Source: Saxidomus purpurata
Taxonomy: Eukaryota; Mollusca; Bivalvia; Venerida; Veneridae
Assembly: GCA_022818135.1 (NCBI GenBank)
Contig: JAFMSR010000006.1
Coordinates: 39,020,038-39,084,037, forward strand
Direction: 5' to 3'
DNA length: 64,000 nucleotides
Shown in pieces: positions 55,977-64,000 of this stretch. The notes under the pieces are model-generated. The model made no database searches. It saw only the letters and a program-made list of their open reading frames with translations, and was not told the DNA's origin. Position 1 is the first letter of the stretch. The number at the start of each line of letters is the position of its first letter. The translations under genes were made by a program, and so were the position numbers.

Positions 55977-58900
55977 ATGCTAACTGACGTGCCGGAACTA
56001 CTTTCAGATTTGGTACTTAAGGAGTAGGCTTTGGAAAACGGTAAGTAAATTTGTTTGTTACACAAACAAATTAAAACTGAGTTTATCACAGTTTTATTTT
56101 TGATAAACCCCCTGTTTTAATCTCACTGTCTGTTATTCATTAATTGCATAATGTAAACTAACAAAGTTAAGTACATTGTATGCAACAGTTGTTACATCAC
56201 CATTCTTCATGTTAGAAGTTTTTCTACTTTCTCTTTACAGAAAAATCCATCAGTCAGAAGCAGTTGGCAGAGAAAGCACTATCCAAAACACAACGCAAAG
56301 ACGCCAATATTCATTCTGAGTAAGCTGTTCAAAGTCCTTAATTATGCCCCCTTTGAAGAAAAGAGGTACAGTGGAACTTCCGAAAACCTGACCTTCAAAA
56401 TACCGGAAACTTCTGAAAAACGGACGATTTGTTAAGTCCCGAAATTTACTCCTCTATCTTCTATGTTAAACGTACTTCCGAATACCGGAACTTCCAAATT
56501 CCGAATACCGGACGATATTTTCCTAAATTTTAACTTATCTCAGTACAAATTGTCTTCCAAAATCCGGACACTAGAAACACTCGGATCATAAATTAATTGT
56601 CTCTGGCAAAATGATTGCCATTGTTCGGCCAATTAACGGTTATCGTTTATTTTGACACGTGTTAGAATCACAACCTGTCAATCAAAGGAATAAGAATGTA
56701 ACATAAGACTGTAATTATTAGATAATGATATTGACTAAAGAAAGGATCGGCGGATTAGTGTTAGGTGAGTGAAAATTGAGAAAATTAATTTTGACAAAAA
56801 TATGTATCATTTTGGAAAAGAAATGCCCGAGACAAGTTCGAAACGTCGTAGAATTTAACTGTCCCTACAGGACAGAATTAANNNNNNNNNNNNNNNNNNN
56901 NNNNNNNNNNNNNNNNNNNNNNNNNNNNNNNNNNNNNNNNNNNNNNNNNNNNNNNNNNNNNNNNNNNNNNNNNNNNNNNNNNNNNNNNNNNNNNNNNNNN
57001 NNNNNNNNNNNNNNNNNNNNNNNNNNNNNNNNNNNNNNNNNNNNNNNNNNNNNNNNNNNNNNNNNNNNNNNNNNNNNNNNNNNNNNNNNNNNNNNNNNNN
57101 NNNNNNNNNNNNNNNNNNNNNNNNNNNNNNNNNNNNNNNNNNNNNNNNNNNNNNNNNNNNNNNNNNNNNNNNNNNNNNNNNNNNNNNNNNNNNNNNNNNN
57201 NNNNNNNNNNNNNNNNNNNNNNNNNNNNNNNNNNNNNNNNNNNNNNNNNNNNNNNNNNNNNNNNNNNNNNNNNNNNNNNNNNNNNNNNNNNNNNNNNNNN
57301 NNNNNNNNNNNNNNNNNNNNNNNNNNNNNNNNNNNNNNNNNNNNNNNNNNNNNNNNNNNNNNNNNNNNNNNNNNNNNNNNNCTATAAAACTCACAGCTTT
57401 AGGATAGGTAGACCCACCGACCTTGCCTCCGAAGGATATCCTTTATAGATGTTATACTGAAACTTGGTAGATGGTCTTCTAGTTATGTTAACCTCTACAT
57501 ACGTTAATAGGGCTTTGTTTTTATGAACAAATGATTCGTTTTTTAAAATACGTTTATGAATATACTTAAATGCAGACCGGTTTAGATTATAAACATTCAT
57601 TTTCCTTTTACATCTAGATGTGTGGGTATTGGGAGATTCAATCCCATACTGGGAGGGCAAACACGCAAAGTCAAGTGGGAAAGCAAACCTGGGTCTTGAA
57701 GACACATCCATTGCGTGGTGGGGCGTACGTGACCTGCGTTGGAGGGGTTTTACGCCACTCAGTGGAGACTCAGGTGCTTCTTTCGTCTCCTCCTTTAATA
57801 TTTATACATCTTGGGGGCAATGATTTAGTACATGAAAAAACGCTGGAAATCAGACGAATTATGGAAATTGAGATTAGATACCTTCGTGATGCATTCGCAG
57901 AATCTAAAATAGTCTGGATTGACATACTGCAAAGGAAGATATGGTCTGGCTCACTGTGGGGTTCCAAACCAATAGAAAAGAAGCGTAATTGCCAGAAAGA
58001 GTGTTACATCATCAGGGAGAAGTTACGTCATCAGCCCTGAGATTGATACGGTTACATCATTTTTTCAAAATGGTGGTGTCCAATTAAACTTGGTCGGTTT
58101 TTGTCTGGATTACATCCGTGACTCTGCAGGTAGGAATTTAAGAAACTAATATTTTAGTTAGATCCAAACCTCTATAATTTGTTGCGTCTTCAATATAAAC
58201 AGAATTTAGGGGGATAAATGAAAAAATATATTAGTCCAAACCGAAAGGCGATCAGGCGCGTCAAAATTATACTGTGAAGTTAGTTGATTTGTTGAAGTCC
58301 GGATAAATGCACAATACTTTGGCGTGTTGCTTTCAAATCAAGTTCGTGGCCAAGCGGCTTGGGTTCAATAGGTTTTGACCTTAGGCTAGTGTTTGGCGAA
58401 TCTAGTTAGTATTGCTGTATTGATGTATATACTGTGTTCTCAACCCATTTGCATGCAACTCTGAACTTACTGTTACGCAGTGGTTTGCATGGTGGTTGCC
58501 TGTTGTTTCTGGATATACGGTGATGGCTGGTGGCTACCATGTGACACAACAGGCTCCGTCGTTGCAGTGCACTGTATCTGGTATCAATGTACTCCGGTAC
58601 ATCTGTCACGTTCACGGTGCTATATGGTTACACGGTGCTACACTGCATGTTCAGTGAATGTGGTGTAAATGTTGTTTCGAGTATACCTTAAGTGCATTTT
58701 GTATTGCAATGTTAAGTTTAGTTTTTAATTTACGTGGTATTGTCGTAGCGCGCCTGGTCTCATTCGGTTGAAGTTAGTTATTGCTTCGAGGGGCCTACAA
58801 AACCCAATCTTAATGTTAACAAACAAGTGTATCAGGTTTATGTTCGAGTACGATTTATTAAATCTATAAACTATCTGCTGTTGTTGGAGATCGTATGGAA

Positions 58901-61900
58901 TAAATGTGAACATAATTATAGCATGGTGTTTAAGTTGGTTCGAGTATTAAAATAAATAAAATGTTATAAAAAGAGATATTTCAAATATCATTTGTCTGGA
59001 TTTAGTGTAAAACTTTTGATCAAACACATTTGCAGTTCAGTTTACATCTCGTCATTTTCGTCTATGTTATGCATACAGGTACTTGTTTTTCAACCAGTCA
59101 CTACTTAAAGAGGAATACTCTGATAAAAATGGGAGATATTTAAATTTAACATCAAAACATTTTTATTCAAATATTTGAAAGGATTGCTACCAGATCTCAA
59201 AGTTTTAGCTAAAGAATCCAACCAACATCGGTAAAATGTGCGAAAACATCCGTGTAGTAGTACGGTAAAATCTTCATTAACATTTGTTTCATAATTATTT
59301 GGGTGGATAGCGATTGGTATCTATCAGCACACGGTGCGTAAACAAGACATATTGCGATATGCGTTAAGTATTTTACGTAAATTTGGCTCATTTCTAATGT
59401 TTGGAGAAATTAATCTGTTAGTTATATATGATCTTAGACTAGTAAAATCTGCATGAGAAAGAGTTGAAAAGGGCGACAGTAATTTAGTAACTTTTATAAT
59501 AAATAAATTACTCAGTAAGAGTCGTGGAAAATTAGTAATATTCCTGCACTGTTCCATATACAATTGATGTAGGCGAAACTGCATGTGATGTGCTTACAAC
59601 TTGCACCAATCATATTTAGACGTTGAAGGTCACATTTCAACATTCACGCCGTACCTTCTGCTTAGTTACGTGAAAAAAAGAAATAGGCCTGAACTTCGTC
59701 GCATGTACTTGTCGGCAATATTTTAACATCACAGGGTCAAGCAGTAATCAAACATCCCCTAGGAGATATATAACGTTGTCATTGTTCACCGATTGTATAC
59801 CTAGGTATGAGCACGTATGTTTACTAAGCTTATTGACTGTTTCTCCCCACTTCATCAAAATTTCAAATAGTGCATGGAAAGTGTAATCAGTTTTTTGAAA
59901 ATTAATCCTGTAAAGTATTGAAAAACCATACAGAAAAACTATTTGAGATTATTTGTCATTAAGTTTTGTTGATTTTACGTGAATATTTTGTAACAAGGGT
60001 TATCATGACTTGAGGCTGTTCTGTTAATCTTTTCTCTGATCAGTTCTTCCGTAACGCTTACAGTAGAATATTTTGTAATGGTTTGAAGAAATCACGTGAC
60101 ACTAGAAGTTGCAACACTCCGCAACAGCCAGACCTACAAACATAGGAACGAATGCTCCAAATAAGATGAAAAGACAGCAGAAAAGATATAGACTAAGCAG
60201 CTTAGATATTAATTGTATATTGAAGACAACGTATTTGAACGGACAGCACATGCAGATATGCAGAACAAAGGCTAATTTCATTAATCTGCTATTTCAGAGG
60301 CTACAGCACCCTAACGATTAGTTAGACCTATTACAATATTTGGTAGCTGTAGCACCTCTTATTCTATTGTACAAAATATAAAGCTAAAGTGGACACGCGT
60401 ACCTGATTAAGTATATATATTTACGGGTAATAGCAACATATCGGCTCATGGTCAGAAGGGACAAATCATAACTAGATGGGTGTTCAGCAGAACACTTGTG
60501 TCGCCCTCTTATACTTTGTCAGAATGACCTATAATTGTGACAAAATCTAAGTACAAAAAAGGGTATAACTTTGTCAAATATGATCTTGGCCTACACATTC
60601 TGGCGACATGACTACCATATTTTCATAAGCGATACAATTTGAAAGTTTGAAGAAGAAGTCTTAAGAAATGGCAACGTTAAATTATGTTACGGACAAAGCG
60701 ATCCTTATGTATTGCCTTTTGTCCGAAAGGGCCACACAATAACACCACTGAATCAGAGCACGGGGTGACTTACACCTATAATTAATTTTAGATGTATACA
60801 AACGCTTTCATGCTCTTTCATTTACCCATTATACTTGTGATATGTCGTTTTACTCGTGTAGAAAAATATAAACACATAATGTATAGATACATGTATGCTT
60901 TTCTTAAGTACCGAATTATATACCGTTATATACGATGATAATGAACTATAAATCACAATCGTTGTTTTCAGATTTAATTAAAAAAATATTAATACATACA
61001 ACAACAACTACAAATTCCTAAATCAAATGTTTTCACAATGCTCTTCCGTTATTGTTTGTCATAATCATGCACATAAGTGTATAAAAGAATCACAGCATAA
61101 ATCAAAATCAAGTTTGCGAGAATAAATATTGACCACGGATAACTTAATCTAAGTGAATAGTGATCATTATTTTAAATTCACAATAGGTTTGAAACACAAT
61201 ACGCTATCGAAGATTCGCAACGATAATCTTTTTGGTTCCTTTTCTCGAAAAAAAACACGAACAAACTAAGCAAACACCAATTTAGGCAAACATGAAGCAC
61301 ATTACTACACATTGACAATTACAGCAGTAAATGCGTGCGCGCGTATACACTGTTCCAAACAGTGCTCGATTGCTTACCAGTGAAGTACATTTTTCCAATA
61401 TTAATGAATTAAGGTTTTCAACTGTCGGTATGCTAATTTATATATAAAATACGCATCCTGAAACAGTAAATTGAACACTTTTGTGGCATGTTAGTTTAAT
61501 GTCGGTAACTCATTGCATTTTTGCGAACATGCAATTTAATTGGGGATTTCATAGCCAAATATTAGTCAGCTTCGAACTATTTCTTTCAGCGGAGTTGCCG
61601 AGTGTGTTTGTAGGAAAGGAACGTAGTAACACCAAAATTCGTTTGTATATTGTTCTGATGTATTCTGATGTATCTATTCTGTTCTGTTCTGTACCGTTCC
61701 CTCTGTAACGGCTGTCTTTTGACAACCGTCCCAAAAATGTATTGGCCACTTAGTGCACAACTCAGAAACAGTTCATAAACTGGCCATAAGATCCTCGAAT
61801 TTGACAAGGACCTTATCCATGACGATGAAATAACCTCTATTGACTTTATTGCTATTTGGTCAAAGTTCGTATTGTATTGGGTATTTAGTGCACACCTCAG

Positions 61901-63318
61901 ATACAGATATCGAACCGTGTTGATCATAGTATCCCCGAATTTGACTAAAATTTTAATCTTGAAGATGAAATAACCTCTTTAGACTTTGAGACTATTTGGT
62001 TCAAAGTTCAAAGATCAAAGTCATTGTTATCTTGACAGCAAAAGCGATTTGCGATTAAGAACTCGACAACTCAATTTGTTTAGAGGAATACACTTTTGAA
62101 TTTTTTTCTAAAGTCGGAGTGTAAAATATCAAGATATTGCAGATTGAAAATTGAAAATGGAGACTCATGGAGGTGGCCATTTTGAATTTGTGATGTCATA
62201 GTGCTGTAATTAAATATTCATGAAGGTTTTACTGCTAGGTTAAAAACAGCAGCTTAGAATATATATTTAAACATGGTAACTTACATGAAATTTAATAAAT
62301 TTCAAGTGAAAAACGTTTATGAAAAAATGACTAAACGGGGTTCGAAAGTAAGTTTGAAATAGGGGCATGTCTAATAGTATGTCCTATTTGCTTATATTTG
62401 CATTTTAACTAAATTTTAAATTTCTGTCCTGTATTTTTTATCCGATTTCAGAAACTCTTTCACCACTGAGTTTGTGTAAACAAAGCTCTTTATTTTCAAA
62501 CTCAGTTATATTTTGACTTACGTTACTCTTAACTTTGTTAAATACATGTGCATTGCATATGTATACTTTATACCACTTATCAATATGTAACTTAAGATAT
62601 TCGTCTAAGTCTAGCTGCTCTTGAATCACTTGACCGCGAAATTTATTTACATTATTTTAGATATACAAATCCATGATCTTACAACTGTCTTTGTCAGCTG
62701 TCTAAACCAACCACAGTGTTACCAAATAAGGTTTACAATAAAAACATCTGATATTGTTAAAATCACCAGATATTATTTCAAAAGTTAGAACAGATTCGAT
62801 GATTTAACTTACACTTATTTCCTCTTTTGTATTGTATGGTCCGTCGTTTGATATTGCCCGCATGAACACCCGTGGCCAACCTCCTCAAACTCGGTCATGT
62901 GAAAGTGAAAAAGAAAGAGAACAAAACTCAACTTTAATATTGTTAAAATGTTTCCGCTTATATTCAATCTTTTTCTGTAAATATGAGTTCATTTAATCAG
63001 GATTTCCTGAGTTGTACAAGATATACACAGTTTAATATTGTAAATTGTGTTCTCTACAGTGTTTCCACTTCAGTATTATTTCTTAAACGGATGTATTATT
63101 TCATTTCTGATTTCATTTAAGCTGCAGTGTGACATTGGATATTTTAAAACGTTGTTGTCTTTAAAAAATGTGTATTATGTATATATACAGGCACGTCTAA
63201 CGGCCTTCTACTAAGCATTCTTCGTAACCTACATAACACCGCTGATGCCTTGGAACAGATGGCCAAGGGACTAAGTGATGAGGCAGATCTAGCACAGAAG
63301 GTTGCTGCATTACCGTAA
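55977..63318 (+). CDS. Unidentified host gene, at least three exons
   Basis: Exon A 55977-56040 reads MLTDVPELLSDLVLKE, an in-frame TAG (56025-56027), then ALEN, and leaves one base before donor GTAAGT. Exon B 56241-56319, after 'ctctttacag', accepts exactly that phase and reads KSISQKQLAEKALSKTQRK then DANIHS, leaving two bases before GTAAGC. The terminal exon 63191-63318, after 'atatatacag', reads TSNGLLLSILRNLHNTADAL then EQMAKGLSDEADLAQKVAALP and stop. It needs an incoming phase of one base, so at least one exon between B and the end is missing, perhaps in the gap or unrecognised. The parts are short, charged and probably helical. I do not recognise the family. That the first and last exons belong to one gene is an inference from strand and position. 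Confidence 0.5.
56369..56881 (+). mobile_element. Tigger/pogo-like transposon, 5' end
   Basis: Starts after TA with 'cagtggaacttccgaaaacc'. Nearby words 'cttccgaataccgg' and 'ttccaaaatccgga' are typical of subterminal repeats in Tigger/pogo elements. An ATG at 56823 opens MPETSSKRRRI, which resembles the N terminus of pogo/Tigger (CENP-B-like) transposases, but a TAA follows after 11 codons and then the gap. The other end is not seen. It lies in the intron after exon B. Confidence 0.6.
56882..57381. other. Assembly gap (500 N)
   Basis: Placeholder gap between the Tigger-like 5' end and the tyrosine-recombinase remnant. Confidence 0.99.
57389..57507 (+). pseudogene. Tyrosine recombinase C-terminal remnant (DIRS/Ngaro- or Crypton-like)
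   Basis: 57389-57442 reads THSFRIGRPTDLASEGYP, with the H-x-x-R catalytic pair (His 57392, Arg 57401). After a frame change, 57450-57504 reads VILKLGRWSSSYVNLYIR then TAA, giving the GRW motif and the nucleophile Tyr (57496-57498). This is the end of the tyrosine recombinase domain of eukaryotic YR elements, which cut and rejoin DNA through that tyrosine. The upstream part, with the first catalytic Arg, is in the gap or lost. The frame change shows it is inactive. Confidence 0.8.
57605..58040 (+). pseudogene. SGNH/GDSL-hydrolase-like domain of a YR retroelement
   Basis: Frame 1 (57605-57750) reads LDVWVLGDSIPYWEG then SSGKANLGLEDTSIAWWGVR; the GDS nucleophile block is at 57632-57640. Frame 2 (57750-58040) reads QVLLSSPPLIFIHLGGNDLV, with the block III Asn at 57819-57821, then RYLRDAFAESKIVWIDILQR and KPIEKKR, with TGA at 58038-58040. 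A one-step frame change near 57750 separates them. SGNH hydrolase-like domains following a tyrosine recombinase are known in Ngaro-type elements. The order here, 98 bp after the recombinase stop, agrees. The block V catalytic Asp/His pair is not clear. Role in the element is unknown. Confidence 0.75.
58041..61740. other. Probable intron, no confident features
   Basis: Scattered short frames only. 60440-60600 and 60700-60790 contain words ('gggtataactttgtcaaa', 'tgtccgaaagggcc') of dispersed clam-type repeats. 61660-61700 has 'attctgatgt' and 'ttctg' simple repeats. Confidence 0.4.
61741..62010. repeat. Two-unit tandem repeat, ~135 bp each
   Basis: Units share 'acttagtgcaca'/'atttagtgcaca', 'cctcgaatttgac'/'ccccgaatttgac', 'gatgaaataacctct', 'gactttat'/'gactttga' and 'tatttggt(t)caaagttc'. 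Degenerate dispersed-repeat type. Confidence 0.7.
62011..63190. other. Probable intron upstream of the terminal exon
   Basis: AT-rich, nothing recognised. 'tccgatttcag' at 62441-62451 is acceptor-like, but the sequence after it has no open frame with a donor. Confidence 0.45.
63191..63318 (+). CDS. 3' terminal coding exon of an unidentified gene
   Basis: Acceptor 'tatatacag', 42 clean codons ending in TAA at 63316-63318. Composition is protein-like: leucine-rich helices with regular charge (NLHNTADALEQMAKGL, DEADLAQKVAALP). Poly(A) signals follow at a normal distance. I am more sure of this exon than of its link to exons A and B. Confidence 0.65.
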
Positions 63319-63535
63319 AGATAAACTTTTGTTGAACAATGTGTTAGGACCGAGAAATGTTGCAGATAATCAGTAGAAGAAAACGATACAGATTATTCGT
63401 TAATAAAACATTATTGCCTAATCATAAAAATATCTTTAAAAGAATTATCATAATTATTAGAATTTAAAATGGATTTAAATTTTGTTTTAAGATTTTGTTA
63501 AAGCAAAGCTGCTTGGAATTTGTACTTAGATTTGA

Positions 63536-63589
63536 AATAAACTTGTAAAGAAATGTATACGTTATCATGTACTGTGTCTGTCAAATAAA
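63536..63589 (+). terminator. Poly(A) signals of the 63-kb terminal exon
   Basis: AATAAA at 63536-63541 and 63584-63589, about 220 and 265 nt after the stop codon. Confidence 0.6.
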
Positions 63590-64000
63590 AGTACTGTACA
63601 ATAATTATTATGGATCAGTAAGCCTGTATCCACTATCCAGTGACATCAAATATATTGCAAAGTTAACAACCGTTAAGGTTAAAAAGCAGCAGGACGTGAT
63701 ACAACGCTGTCATAATCTACAATGTGCATAAGAGCACTCAGAGTTTAAGATTTCAGCCTGACACAACACGACAATTATTCAACTTAATAGCACAAATATT
63801 ATACAAGTTATTTCTAAGTTTACAAGGCTCTGCGAAAAATACTGTATTGATTAACTAGTACACCTTACGGAAATCTATTAAAGCACAAAGAGTAAATTGT
63901 TAAAAGTCTTTTCTGTGTTGCAATGTTACTCGGACGTTCGCTTTTTGACGCATCTATAAGCACATATGCTCTCAGATGAATTACATGTATTGTGAACGAG
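63590..64000. other. Intergenic sequence at the window end
   Basis: Downstream of the poly(A) signals; nothing recognised. Confidence 0.5.

Noticed and set aside
57391..57711. 106-residue minus-strand frame
   Set aside because: Antisense shadow of the recombinase/hydrolase remnant, which has recognisable motifs on the plus strand.
58406..58668. Short frames on both strands
   Set aside because: No motif, no splice context; overlapping frames on opposite strands suggest chance.
59324..59584. 86-residue minus-strand frame
   Set aside because: Looks mildly protein-like but no family motif or splice support was found.

Overview
The window looks like intron-rich, AT-rich, transposon-dense animal DNA, most likely from a bivalve mollusc and perhaps a venerid clam. 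That rests on short exons with GT-AG borders, three 500-N scaffold gaps, and repeat types I associate with bivalve genomes: tRNA-derived SINEs, repeats rich in 'aaggtcaaggtcac', the 'agctcgactttt...aaagtcgagcgcgctgtcc' element, palindromic MITEs, and DNA elements with internal tandem repeats. It is not bacterial: there are no operons and no dense coding. The species is inferred, not shown.

Layout. (1) 76-2765 holds the last four coding exons of ATP13A1 (P5A-type ER transmembrane-helix dislocase), plus strand, ending in a normal stop and poly(A) signals. (2) About 2.8-21.3 kb is intergenic or intronic DNA with MITEs, SINE fragments, a minus-strand LINE remnant and a duplicated exon-like segment with splice sites but no open frame. 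(3) 21347-29980 is an 8.6-kb element bounded by ~155-bp inverted repeats and filled by six tandem ~1372-bp units, each with shorter subrepeats inside. (4) 30.3-45 kb is a patchwork: two large inverted-repeat structures (30361-31721 and 35276-38470, the second carrying a SINE insertion), a hairpin MITE, tandem bivalve-type repeats with a nested ~970-bp element, a ~400-bp dispersed duplication, and microsatellites. (5) 46394-50809 is a PIF1/Helitron-type helicase gene split by a young LTR retrotransposon (47491-50188; two 809-bp LTRs, CACT target duplication) that carries one zinc-knuckle ORF and no pol. (6) 50.8-55.9 kb is AT-rich DNA with a MITE and the C-terminal end of a minus-strand LINE reverse transcriptase. 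(7) 55977-63318 probably contains a second, unidentified plus-strand host gene: two 5' exons and the 3' terminal exon. A Tigger/pogo-like 5' end and a decayed tyrosine-recombinase plus SGNH-hydrolase remnant (DIRS/Ngaro-like) lie in its intron, on both sides of a gap.

Only ATP13A1 is a securely identified host gene. Most other recognisable coding sequence comes from mobile elements. The best candidates for something undescribed are the TIR-bounded tandem-array element, the gag-like-only LTR element with two separated zinc-knuckle pairs, and the unidentified gene at 56-63 kb with an apparent in-frame TAG in its first exon.
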